A stretch of 64,000 bases of DNA from Purpureocillium takamizusanense (lineage: Eukaryota; Ascomycota; Sordariomycetes; Hypocreales; Ophiocordycipitaceae): contig NC_063073.1 in the NCBI RefSeq assembly GCF_022605165.1, positions 1,984,001 to 2,048,000 of the forward strand, read 5' to 3'. Below are positions 10,186 through 21,511 of this stretch, piece after piece (the stretch's first letter is position 1; every line of letters begins with the position of its first letter). The notes beneath the pieces were generated by a model that saw only the letters and a program-made list of their open reading frames with translations, was not told the DNA's origin and ran no database searches. Made by a program: the position numbers and the translations under genes.

Positions 10186-13100
10186 ATGGGGAGCGTCTTG
10201 GATAAAAACTCCTCCTTGGTGAGGAAGCGCATCGAAGGGCACACTTTTGACGGCGAGGATGGAGAAGAGTACGAGGGCAGCGAGTTCCATGGCTTCGGCG
10301 ACTACTTTCGGCGCAAGAAGATCAAGCTCCAGAATCTCGACGCCGACATGCGCGTCTCATCCGACAAGCCGCAGATCTTCAAGGGCATCGTCGCCCACGT
10401 CACAGGCTATACGCAGCCGCCGCTTCACGTGTAAGCCTCGTTCCCCAGATCCCCCTGCTGTCCACCTTCTCGCTGACCCGAGGCCAGCCTACACCGCGAA
10501 ATCGTCCAGCACGGAGGCGGTTTCCTCCAGTACCTTGACTCAAAGACCATGGCCACTCACATCATCGCATCCACTCTACCGCCCAAGAAGTCCGTAGACT
10601 TCAGCCGGTACAGGATTGTCAAGCCGGCGTGGATCATGGACTCGGTGGAGGCCGGCAAGCTGCTTCCCTGGTCCGAGTATCGCGTTCTCGACGAGGGGCC
10701 TCGGCAAAAGGTGCTCAAGTTCGGTGACGGTGGGGGCTTGTCTCAGGCGAGCCCTAGCACGAGGAAAGGCTATCGCGAGCAGACGGACAACAGCTTCTAC
10801 ACCAGCCAGATGAAAGCCAGAGCGGCCGCGGCCGGGCCATCCTTGCCGATCCAGGACATGACCCAGCTGGCGGAGAAGCTGCAGAGTCCTGGGCAAGTAA
10901 CGACCAGTCGGAGCGTCAAGGATCTGCAGTATCAACGCAGCTTTGGCGTCGGCAGCACCACGACCAGCGCACCTCATGATTCTTCCGTGTCCGGCCAAGG
11001 GACGAGCTCTACCGACGCTCCGTCGATGTTTGAACCTCCCCCAGACACCGAGGCAGATTCGTCAAGGACACCACCTCCTGATGATTTGCATCGGCAAGGG
11101 CCCGCGGATATGACTTCAGAGGAGCACAACGCCTGGTTGCTGTCCGACCCAAGACTACGAAAATCATCTACGGCAAACCCCGAGTTTCTCAAGCAGTTTT
11201 ACTCGGAAAGCCGCTTGCACCATCTGTCTACATGGAAGGCAAGCCTCAAATCATCAATGCAGCGGCTGGCGGCAGAAAAGGGCCTGTCACAAAAGAAGAT
11301 CAAGAAGAGGCCCGGCGCCAGGTCATACATCATGCATGTTGACTTTGACAGCTTCTTTTGTGCCGTGTCCCTGAAGAAACACCCGGAGTTTACCGACAAA
11401 CCGACGGCGATCGCCCACGGAACCGGGCCGGGGTCAGAAATTGCAAGCTGCAATTATCCCGCGCGAGGATTTGGCATCAAGAACGGCATGTGGATGAAGC
11501 GCGCACTCGAGCTATGCCCAGATATCAAGGTGCTACCGTACGACTTTCCTGCCTACGAAGATGCCAGCCGGCTTTTTTACGAATGCATCATGGCAGTGGG
11601 GGGCGTTGTGCAGAGCGTCAGCATCGACGAGGCTCTGATCGACGCCACGTCGATTGTTCTCGACACCTCTGCGTCTCAGGGGATCGGGGTCGACGAGGGC
11701 AGCATATGGAGGGAACAAGAGAAGGCCGACGAGATTGCTCTGAGCTTGCGCGACAGGATTAAGGCCAAAACGGGATGCGCCGTGTCGGTCGGAATTGGCA
11801 GCAACATTCTCCAGGCCAAGGTTGCGCTGCGTAAAGCAAAGCCAGCAGGTCAATATCAACTCAAGCCCGAGGATGTCCTCAGCGTCATTGGAGACCTCAC
11901 CGTCGAGAATCTCCCTGGAGTCTCCTACAGCCTTGGCGGGAAGCTGGAAGAGCTGGGTGTCAAGTTCGTCAAGGACATTCGTGAGATCTCCAGAGAGCGA
12001 CTCACTTCTGCACTCGGGCCTAAGACTGGAGAAAAGCTCGCAGAGTACGCCCGTGGTATCGATCGCTCGGAAGTTGGCGAACAGCCGCCCCGCAAGTCAG
12101 TGTCTGCGGAGGTCAACTGGGGCATTCGTTTCATCAACCAGCCTGAAGCCGAAGAGTTTGTCTATAACCTCTGCAAGGAGCTCGAGAAGCGGCTAGTGAG
12201 CGAGCAGGCCAAGGGGAAGCATCTTACCATGAAGATCATGAGACGGTCCCTTGACGCGCCACTCGACCCAGCGAAGCATTTGGGTCACGGCAAGTGCGAC
12301 ACCTTCAACAAGAGCTCCGCCTTTGGCGTTGCAACGCACAACTACGAGATCATTGGCAAGGAGGCAGTATCCATACTCCGCTCATTCAAGTTTAGTCCTG
12401 GAGATCTACGAGGACTAGGTGTGCAAATGACCAAGCTCGAGCCCATCAAGCCAAGTGCCGGGGCTGAGGGAAGCCAGAAGACTCTGCAGTTTGGGGCGTT
12501 TGCAGGGCCATCTCCTGCGAGGAAGCACACGCCGATTGAGCAAATCGATGAATCGGAAAGTCCGCAGAAGCGAAGCTCTGAACGGCGAGGGTTCGACGTC
12601 GATCCGATCACAGAGGATCCATTGACGCCTCGGAAGCCCAAGGTCCACCCAGCGATGGCGCTTTCGCGGGCAAGCGCGGGTGATGCCAAGGCCACCACGC
12701 CTCTCAACGTGTCGGGAACTCAATTCATCATCCCAAGCAATGCCGACCCGGCCGTCTTGGCTGAGCTGCCGAGTGATATCAGGAGCAGGTTGATGGCCCA
12801 GCGTTCGAAAGGAAGCGGGAGTCGAGTTGACTCTGGTTCCGCCTGCCCACAAGGGAATGATCTTGTTCCCTCTCAGGTCGATGCAGAGGTGTTCAATGCG
12901 TTACCAGATGACATGAAGGCTGAAATCCTGGCGACGTACGGACGAAGGCCAGCTGCTACGCCGTCCCGAGCGCAGTCACCGAGGAAAGACGTTCTCGCGC
13001 AGCCACGCAAGCAAACCACCCCATCGAAACGCGGCGGCATTCGTGGCCTGTTTGGCAAGGCTCAGCGGCAAAGAGATGCGCAGGCTGGAGTGATCCAGAC

Positions 13101-13665
13101 GAGTTTCAAGCCGCTCAAACGCGGTGACGAGACTCCGACCGAAGGGGACATTGAGGAACTAGATCCTGAGTTCCTCGCCGAGCTCCCAGAGGATGTGCGC
13201 AAGGAGGTCATCGATGATCACAGGCGCCGGCGGCTGGCGCAGAGGTCAGGCCTGAACGCGCCCTCGCGGAGGCCTCATGGCGCGGATGCGGAGGCTGCCC
13301 GACGGAGTGGACAGAGGCGGATCCCGTTCCCGGCGCCTCCACCCAAGGTCGCGTTTGCCAGCTCGGGCGTCACCTCGACACGGGAGATCAAAGACATGCT
13401 AGACGCCTGGCACGACGAGACTCGGAGTGATGGGCCACATAGCGGCGACATCGAGGTGTTTGAAAAGTACCTGGCCAGGGTGGTCTTGGAGGAGAGGGAC
13501 CTGGAGAAGGTAGTGATGCTGATGAGGTGGCTGGCACTACTTGTCGAGCAAGACGGGCAGCCCGGAAGGGGTTTGGACGAGTGGCGGAGGGCCAGAACCC
13601 AGTTGGAGGAAGCGGTGCAGGCGGCCGTGAAGCAGAGAGGGCTGGCGCCTCTGAGATTTGAGTAA
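10186..13665 (+). CDS. rev1: REV1 translesion DNA polymerase (deoxycytidyl transferase)
   Basis: Exons 10186-10430 and 10488-13665 give about 1140 residues. Domains in order: an N-terminal BRCT domain (about 50-150, spanning the intron); a Y-family polymerase core with YIMHVDFDSFFCAV (about 362-376, metal-binding Asp) and SIDEALID (about 460, catalytic Asp-Glu); helix-hairpin-helix and little-finger regions to about 690; three LP-type ubiquitin-binding-motif segments (ELPSDI about 839, ALPDDM about 886, ELPEDV about 979); and a C-terminal REV1 domain (about 1050-1140, from EIKDMLDAWHDE) that in other species docks Rev7 and other polymerases. The protein inserts dCMP opposite abasic sites and scaffolds mutagenic bypass at stalled forks in the nucleus. 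All catalytic acidic residues are present. Confidence 0.96.
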
Positions 13666-13923
13666 TGACGACTTATGAGATGATACCAACCACTGGAGAG
13701 TATAGCAAGACGGCTAGGAGAGGAGGGCGCCGAGTATGAAAACGTTGAATTAATGAATGCAAGTCTATGCCACTGTATGTCCCGCTCGCTATGTCCATCA
13801 CACGTTTGTGTGCGCCCCATCCATCCATCCGCACATGCTCTTCCTCCTCCTCCTCCTCCTTTTCCGCGCCTCACGAGAATCCTTCCCACCCCCCCTTGGC
13901 GATGACGCCCCGCGCCGCTATGG

Positions 13924-14551
13924 TCATAACGAAACGGCCAACGCAGCCCCGACGCAGCAGGCGAGCAGGGCGGAGGCGGAGAAGGCGGCGACGGCGGGCC
14001 TCGGCGGCGCCGAGCTGGCCAGGCGGTACACGGACAGCTTGAGGGACGCGCCGCAGGCGGTGGTGTTGTCGCCCTCGCAGGGGAAGTTGCACTGCTTGTC
14101 GTCGAGCTTGGCTGAGATGCCGGCGATGCTCTGCGCGCACCAGCATTCCCTGACACGTCGGATCAGTTACTTTGCTCATGGGAGTGAGGCATGGGATAAA
14201 CTTGAGGCGTTGTAGGAACAGAAAGGAAGGATGAGGTTGAAGCTGTTCTTCTTACCTCGCCCACTCGAGCCCCGCGTAGCGGTACTCGGTGTCGCCGGTT
14301 GAGCAAAAGGACAGACATAGGGGCACCGTCATGACGCCGCCCCTAACCTCGTTGATGCCGCTGCCGAGGGCGCGCGTGTGGTCCGATCCGGGGATCTCGG
14401 TCGTCTCGTTGTAGCAGCCGTGGTACGTGTACTTTTGGGAGCCGTTGTAGATGGCGAGCTGGCCGGCGGCGGCAACGGTGAAGAGGCTCATCATGGCGAG
14501 TACGGCTGTGAGCAGCACCGGCCGTGGCGTGAGCCGCAGCGCGAGTGTCAT
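13924..14551 (-). CDS. WSC-domain, GPI-anchored cell-surface protein
   Basis: Exons 14551-14256 and 14149-13924 give about 173 residues. A signal peptide (about 1-30, ending TVAAAG) is followed by one WSC domain from YHGCYNETTE to about residue 138 with all eight expected cysteines (motifs YHGC, PLCLSFC, ECWC, KQCNFPC, TAC). After a short Ser/Pro linker the protein ends in a hydrophobic C-terminal segment (AVAAFSASALLACC..) with no cytoplasmic tail, as in a GPI-attachment signal rather than a Wsc-type sensor, which would keep a long linker and a cytosolic tail. An in-frame upstream ATG could add residues, but the chosen start (14551) gives the best signal peptide. Likely wall or membrane glycan binding; the ligand is unknown. 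Convergent with REV1 (258 bp apart). Confidence 0.85.
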
Positions 14552-15506
14552 TGCTGTGCCGGGCGGGCGCGCGGGATCAATGGGCTCTCCGGAAGGCGGG
14601 ACGGCGGCGACGGCGGTGATTGATGGGCCGGAGATGGAATGCGGCGGCGGGGCGCGGGGAACGTCGGGATCCCGGTGCCAGCCAGCCGGGCGCCTGAGGC
14701 ACACCGACGATGATGAGAGAGGCTCGACGTGGAAGGTCACAGCAGATAAAACTGCTATGACGCCGGGGGCCCCTTTGGCTTTTTTGTCTCGGTTTTCTGA
14801 TTACGTCGATTGCTTGCCAGCCAGCCCCCGATGATACATAGCCCCTTGAAAATAGGCGCAAACTAGGTGAGAATGTAGCAGTAGAAGTAACGTACCTTGT
14901 CAGACGCGTGAGCTGAATTTTTGGTGTTGGTCGTTGCGTCCCCCCCCCCCCAATTCGCGCCAGGCCCCCCCCCGAACAGAGCCTGACGTGCTGCGGCAGC
15001 GTTGCGATGGGGGCCTGGGGCCGGTACCTCGCCCAGATAATGCGAGGGCGGAGCGCTAGGTGCCGCGACGCGCAGGGCACTAACAGTGTCAAGTATCGTC
15101 GCACAGGGCTGCAGCGGTTGGTCCCAGGCTCCTCCGCATGCATCAGCAACCCTCCTCCACGTTTCTGTCTGTCTCCCCCACACTCAGTCACACCACAAAC
15201 GGAAAGCTCGTGCGGCTGGGTTCCTCTCAACGACGAGAAGCTGCTTTCCCACACAATCTCTCCCGCTCGCTTCCCTCTCCTCCTCCGTTCACGAGACAGC
15301 AGCAGCAATTGCCCCCTCCCCCCCGCGGACCCCAGCGACCGCCAACCCGGGACAGCAGCTCTCTTCGCACCACCCGGACCCCGTCCGAATACCACCCCAA
15401 TTGCCCGCCCCCGCGTGCGCGCGCAAGACAACCAGCAGAGACCGGAGATCGCATCGGACAGAGACACCAGGCGTTTTCGTGATAACCTCACCTCCCACCG
15501 GCAGCC
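14552..15506. other. Divergent intergenic region (WSC gene / SHR3)
   Basis: 955 bp with two poly-C tracts (13 C at about 14940-14952 and 9 C near 14964-14972) and a pyrimidine-rich SHR3 leader from about 15240 to the start codon. No gene recognised. Confidence 0.55.
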
Positions 15507-16279
15507 ATGGCAGGCTACATTGACTACTCCAAGACGACCAAGTCCAAGGGCTACCGCGGCTCTGGGTCGTTTGCGACGTTTATGATCATCGGGCGTACGT
15601 TTTTTTTACTCTTCCTTCCTCGTTTGCAGGTGATGGCGGTGCGCGCGCCCGCCAGACGCAAGGCTCATCACGGAAGCTGACTCGATGCGATTATTTCGTC
15701 ATGATAGCAACGTGCTTCTTCCTCGGCATCCTGTTCGCGTCGTTCCCGTACGACTTCCCGCTGCTATGGTCCAAGGAGCCCGTGTCGGCCGACTACTATG
15801 ACCAGCTCGAGACGCACCTCAAGTGGATGCACCAGGCGCCGCCGCTCATCGGGCGCATCCTCAACATCATGGTGACGGTGGGCTTCGGCGGGCTGTTCAT
15901 CAAGCTGTTCCGCCCGAGCGAGGCCAACTTCCTCTTCGACGGCGCCTCCCTCATCCTCTACACCATCGGCGTCGCCGTCTACGTGTCCAACATCGTCAAG
16001 GGCCTGCGCGCCGTCAGCTCCGGCCTCTGGCACAGCGACGAGTTCAAGAACGCCAAGCCGCGCTTCGACGGCGAGTTCATCCTCGGCCGCGAGGACAGCC
16101 TCAAGGTCCTGGCCGCCAGCAACACCATCCTCGCCCTCGTCCTCATCGGTGTCCTCGTCCTCCAGGCCGGCCAGTGGTACGCCGAGAAGCGCGACTCCGA
16201 CGACGAGGCGGCGGCCGAGGCGGCGGAGAAGAGGGAGCCGTCGCCAGGCTCCAAGGCCGCGACCAAGAAGAACAAGTAG
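15507..16279 (+). CDS. shr3: SHR3 family ER chaperone for amino-acid permeases
   Basis: Exons 15507-15594 and 15708-16279 give about 219 residues. The start MAGYIDYSKTTKSKGYRGSG is followed by a membrane segment (FATFMIIGPTCFFLGILFAS), then PYDFPLLW, YYDQLETHLKWMHQAPPLI, and further membrane segments at about 80-100, 110-130 and 165-185, for four in all; the KLFRPSEANFLFDGASL loop is typical of SHR3. The C-terminus is short, charged and lysine-rich (ending KKNK, an ER-retention-like tail). SHR3 sits in the ER membrane and keeps amino-acid permeases folded for COPII packaging. The neighbour about 3 kb downstream, a mitochondrial ornithine carrier, is also in amino-acid transport but need not be functionally linked. 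Confidence 0.92.
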
Positions 16280-19200
16280 ATGGTGCTCTCCGTTCTTTTC
16301 TGTCCGCGTGTGTGCGTGGGGCACGAGGCCTACCTACCTACAAGTATGTTGTCGTGTACGATGGACGGCGGCGGGACGATACCAAAGAGACAGAGAGAGA
16401 GGGGGGGTGGAAAAGGGGGATGGGAAGGGGCCAAGATGGTCGGTAGAGGGGCCGGCCTTTTTCTGCATGTAGGCATCGCATCCATATACCATTCGGGTCA
16501 CCATTCAGGTCCCAGGATCCGGCAATGCCCAACCCGGCAATTGGATACGTACTTTGCAAAGCAGGGGACCGTTCGCTCCGTCAGGTCTTTTTGGCTCACG
16601 TCCGCTCGCTGTGGGACATGTATGGCCGTAGTAACTTAATTGGGAGACAGAGGCTTCCTTGCAAGGTCTTGCGCCCGCCGAGACGCCGCGGCAGCAAGTT
16701 TGATTCCAGAGCCGGCCAAGCAGCGGGCTGGGGCGTTCCATAAAAATGCGAACGCCCCTCCCTCCGTCCCCTGCGCGCGGCGAGCCTGTAGCAGTGCGGG
16801 ACGGAGCATGAGGCGGCCCCGTTCGAGTGGGCGGTGCGGGAATTTTTATCAGATCAATCTTATCAGATTTTCTTTGGAGCAGGACGCATCGCAAGGCTGT
16901 AAGTGGTTGAAGCGGGGGGCACGCTTCCCTGCATCGCCCCTCTCAAGAACCATCATTCGTCGGTAGTAGTTCCTTAAGTTTAGTATCCGGCCGGTTTTTT
17001 TTTCCCTCCTACGGCATGTGGTCATGGAACTCGTTAGCGAGGACGGACATGGTATGGCTTCATCAATGTTCGTTGGCGCCCCATTGCGCCTCCATCCTGG
17101 GTTCCTCGGCTGTTTTGGTGGACGCTCCGAAGCAGGCAAGCTACGAACGCGCAGGCGACCCGTGAACGGCGCACACAGTGCCGCCTCGCCCTGTGCAAAC
17201 GAATGAACGAAACAACGAGTGAGCGAGTACGCGACGAGTGCGGGCTGTCGTGTTTATCCCTCAAGCCGCATTTCCGCGTGGGAGGCCTGAACGCCTCGGA
17301 AGTAGAGCGAGAGACGGGGAGAGACGGGGGAGAACGCTCGGGGGGAGAAGGGGGGGGCGCCGCGGGCAGCGAGAGACACATGTGCGTGAAAGAGAGACGG
17401 CAGCAACAACAACAACGAGACAGTGGAAGAGGGAGAGAGGGGAAAAAACAGCGCTGTTGTACTGTCAGGAATTGACGCTGCGGGCGGGCGAGCTGGTGAT
17501 ACCTGGCTCTACCGCGGTGACATGGCATGGCATAGGCATGGCGTGGCAGGGCAGGGCAGGGGGAAAGGAGAATAAACGCTCATACGTACGCAGTAGGGTG
17601 TATCAATACGTACCGATCTACCTGCTATAAGGTACTTGTGTGCTCTGACCTTGCGCACGCGCGCTTCTTGTTTCGTTGTGCAGTAAAGTACTAGGACAAG
17701 AAAGACTGAGCGGAGCAGGACGGGGGCTAATAAAATGGAACGGACGCCGCTCGCTCACTCACTCACTCATCAGGAGTCGGAGAATGGAGGCAGCTGTCGA
17801 TGACCTGCTACACAGCATGCACGCGCGGGGGCCTTCACGAAGTAGGGCATAATGAGGCAGTTTCTGGATATTGGGGGGGGGCAGTTGGCTGGGCATGCAG
17901 TAAAAATGGCCTCCAAGCTGACCTACCCAGACGCTGCGAGCAAAACTCTCATTCGATGTGCGTGCAGCAAAGTGATGATGTGCGGGCGGCGGGCAATGAG
18001 TGCCCCAAACAGAAAGAGCATGACAAAAGAGGCGGGCATGTAACTACTGTAACTAGGTACGTACGAACCGAAGTAGGTGCTCGAGGTTCTGCACTCGGAA
18101 ACAAAACTGATGAGCGGTGCACGTACAGTACCGGTGGCGGACCTCAAAAAGATCTACACCACGACTCGTCTAGGGCCGGCATCGCAAGCCGGGCACTGTA
18201 ACCCCGAATATGTCATGGCGCTCCTCCGTGTCCCCGGGAGGCAAGGCGTTGCAGACAGAACCAACCCCCCCCCCCCTTTCTTCCCGGTGGTTCGTCTGTG
18301 TGTAAAAAGTACAAAGTGTAACGGTGGCATCGCACGGGTGGTGGCTTCTACCTCCCGTCGTCGCAGGTGCCCAGGATGGGACCGGAAGGACCCTCACGTC
18401 ACCCGCCTCGGCAGCAAGCCTGCCGACCGATAGCGCTCGCACCGATAAGAAAATTTTCCTTCCCCTTTCGTCCCATGTCCAGGCTCCTCCCCCGCCCATC
18501 GCCGCTGCCTGTAGGTACTTCGTACGCGCTGAACGTCCCCCGGCACAGCACGCACACGGTGCACGCCGCCTACTGCGCGTACTGTACTCCACTGCGCGAC
18601 AGCGGCCGCCGTGCTGGCCCTGCCCCACGGCCCACGCGCCGCCCGCATCGCCCGCCCACTGACCGCCGCCGCCGGCCAGTCCCAGGCCGTGCTGCCCAAA
18701 GTCTCCAATCCCAAACCTCGCTCGACAAAGCCCTCCGCCATACTTTGTAGCAGCACCCCAAACTTGCCATGCCCTCCTCCTCCTCCCTCCTCCTCCTCCG
18801 CTCACCGACTGCCATTCCACACGATACTGGCCCTGTCATATAATGCCTTGACTCCTCTTCCCCCCTCTCCTCTCCGCCCCATTCTCCTCCTCGTCTTCTC
18901 TCCCCCCGTCTCTCCCTCCCTCCCTCCCTCCTCTCCCGCCGGGCCACACGTTGGGCCGTGACTCTCCGTCTCTTTGAGGTTGCTCGTGCCGCCGCATCAT
19001 GCCCACCGCCGCCCCACGTCGACTTTTCCCCGGACTTTGATTCTCGTAATCCGTACAACGTCTGCTGTGCCGTTACCGCGCTGCGCTGCGCTGCACTACG
19101 ACCTCCGACTCAATACCTCGCCGCCAAGCGACGCCGTGCGACCTCCTTGCCTTGGTCGCCTGAGCAGTCGCTGCGCGCATCCCGCCACCCCGCTCTCGGG

Positions 19201-19306
19201 CACCCGCGCCCTGCTCTGCTCTGCTAGACAGAACAAAGATACTTAGGTAGGCGAGACGACGGCGACGGCTGGATCGTTCTCGCCGCCACCCGCACTCTTC
19301 CCGCGA
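16280..19306. other. 3 kb gene-free interval
   Basis: Lies between two plus-strand genes. Contains a GGCAG-type pentamer array near 17545-17560, CACT repeats near 17753-17770, a 12-C tract at about 18265-18276 and a long CT-rich stretch (about 18770-18950) probably belonging to the ornithine carrier leader. Several open frames of 100-216 codons exist on both strands but all are low-complexity with no recognisable domain. Confidence 0.55.
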
Positions 19307-20367
19307 ATGACTACCTTCGCCGATATGGAGCCGAGCCCAATCTCGGTCGAGGCCGCCGGCCCGAGCCTTGCGCTGCGGGGCAAGACGGCCCTCATGGACG
19401 CCATTGAGGATGTCTTTTACGGATCTGTAAGTTCCCTCTTGCTCCTCTCACTTCTCTAGGTCCTGACGAGAGACAGGTTGCCGGCGTCGTCGGCAAGTAC
19501 ATCGAATACCCGTTCGACACAGTCAAGGTTAGGCTCCAGAGCCAGCCAGACCACCTCCCCCTCCGGTACAAGGGACCGCTCGACTGCTTCCGACAATCCA
19601 TACAGTCCGATGGCCTCTATAGTCTGTACCGAGGAATCACGGCGCCGCTGGTGGGAGCCGCCCTCGAGACCAGCAGCCTGTTCCTCTTCGAGAGCATGGG
19701 GAGGGAGGTGCTTTACGGCAGCGGCCTGGCCTCGCGGGAGAATAAGCTGTCGCTGCCGACGCTGTGGCTCACCGGTGCCTTCGCCGGAGCTTGCACATCG
19801 TTTGTCCTGACGCCCGTCGAGCTCATCAAGTGCAAGATCCAGGCGCCCATGCTCGCCGAGGGCGCGACCGTGGCGCCGCTCCGACCGATCTCCGTCATCC
19901 GTGACGTATATCGCCACGAGGGCCTGCGGGGCTTCTGGCACGGCCAGCTGGGCACACTTATCCGCGAGGCCGGCGGCTGCTCCGCCTGGTTCGGCGCCAA
20001 GGAGACGGTCACGGCCATGTTCTACAACATCCACGCCCGCGCCGCCACGAGCGAGGCCGAGAGGCAGTCCGTCCTCTCCAAGCCCCTACCCATCTGGCAG
20101 CAAGCCCTCGCCGGCGCGTCGGCCGGCGTCTCGTACAACTTCCTCTTCTTCCCGGCCGACACCATCAAGTCGCGGATGCAGACGATGCCCCTCGGTGGCA
20201 TGACGCAGAAGCGCACCTTTTTGAACGAGGGAAAGGCGCTATGGCGACAGCACGGCCTTCGGGGCATGTACCGCGGCTGCGGCATCACCTGCCTGCGGTC
20301 AGCGCCGAGCTCGGCTTTTATCTTCATGGTCTACGACGGCCTCAAGCGCAACTTTCCGCTGCAATGA
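19307..20367 (+). CDS. Mitochondrial ornithine carrier (ORT1/arg-13 family)
   Basis: Exons 19307-19426 and 19477-20367 give about 336 residues. Three carrier repeats carry [20 protein letters not shown] and [10 protein letters not shown]; the [10 protein letters not shown] variant and the [11 protein letters not shown].. segment after repeat 1 are typical of ornithine/basic amino-acid carriers (S. cerevisiae ORT1, N. crassa arg-13). The transporter exchanges matrix ornithine for cytosolic ornithine, citrulline or protons, linking mitochondrial arginine precursor synthesis to cytosolic steps. The N-terminal 40 residues are soluble. The intron contains an earlier AG (about 19459), but only the later acceptor (19476) restores [16 protein letters not shown]. 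Convergent with the TspO gene. Confidence 0.93.
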
Positions 20368-20733
20368 GCGAGCAGTGGAGCAGTAGAGCACAGCGCTCTT
20401 GATCGGCAGCGCGGCATGGTTGATGCCGCTCTTGCGTATTCTTTGTTTTTAAGTCGGTTTATTCTTGGGAGCTGGGCATGGGTACGGCGTTTTGCTCGCA
20501 GCGTATCACTATAGTTGGATACGAGGTCGAGAGAGAGGGGTATATATATCCACCACTGCATTAGTTCTTTCCAGCGACCTAAGATGAAATACAAGGGGCA
20601 CCAGGATGGTTCAAGACTTTGTCAATGCGGATGAGCCCTCAAGTCTTTGGTGATATTCTTACACACGCTGTTCAGCCATGCTTGGGGCCGACAACGCGTC
20701 CTGTCATCCTTCAAGATATTGACAAGCATCGTA
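20368..20733. terminator. Shared 3' region of convergent genes
   Basis: 366 bp between the stop codons of the ornithine carrier and the TspO gene. It is AT-richer than the flanking coding DNA (for example TATATATA near 20540) and should contain both polyadenylation sites; no gene seen. Confidence 0.45.
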
Positions 20734-21511
20734 CTACTCCGTCTTGCCCTGCTTGTCCGCCTCCTCCTTGTCCGACAGATCCCAGTTGTTGAGGTAGCCG
20801 GCGCCGGCGCACAGGTAGGTGGCGAAGCCGAGCCAGCCGAGGTAGGGCACCTGGCACAGGGAGGCGACGCGGTCGACGGGCCACCACAAGTACGTAATGT
20901 AGCTGTTGAGGCCGACGAGGGCGAGGATGTCGGCCGTGGCCTCCACGGGCCGCTTGGCAACGAAGAAGAGGGGCATCCAGGCGAGGTTGAGGCCGAGCTG
21001 CACCGTGTAGAGCGTCATGGACGAGCGCGTGGTGCGGATCACGTCGGGCGCGTTGAAGGGCGAGAGGCCGGCGTGGGTGGCCCGGTAGGCGGCGTAGCCC
21101 ATGAGCCTATGAGCCACGGTTTTGGGTCAGCGGCTATGCATGGCCCGCGTGTGGCCTCCCTCCCTCCTCCCCTCTCCCCCCATTACTCTCTCTCTGTGTG
21201 CTCTCTTACCCGTAGAGGACGGTCCAGACGGGGCCAAAGACCCAGGGCGGGGGGCGCAGGGCCGGCTGCCGGAGCTCCATGTACTTCTTTTGCGTCTCGG
21301 AAGCTACAACATGCGTTAGCGAATGCGCGCAACGCCGCGCGCCCGAGCACAACGGAAAGAGACCACGGGAGCGGGGGACGGGAGGAGGTTGTTGCTCACG
21401 GCGCGTGCCGAAGCCGACGGCGGTGCCCAGCGCGACGGGGAGGAGGACCGAGGCGGCGGGGTTGAGGAACACGGCCTCGGGGATGGTGATGCTCGGGATA
21501 AAGGTCGTCAT
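20734..21511 (-). CDS. TspO/MBR (translocator protein) family membrane protein
   Basis: Exons 21511-21400, 21303-21210 and 21106-20734 give about 192 residues. Five hydrophobic segments are spread across the protein, with the family signatures LRQPALRPPPWVFGPVWTVLYG (conserved Pro and Trp pairs), GLNLAWMPLFF, and a C-terminal SYITYLWWPVDR..PYLGWLGFATYL block. TspO proteins bind porphyrins, haem and sterol-like ligands; in animals they are in the outer mitochondrial membrane, and in fungi the location and role are poorly known. The last 20 residues are polar (SDKEEADKQGKTE). Divergent from CDC6, whose start codon is about 1.16 kb away. Confidence 0.92.

Noticed and set aside
18170..18820. 216-codon minus-strand frame
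   Set aside because: Gly/Arg/Ala low complexity opposite a CT-rich leader; no domain.
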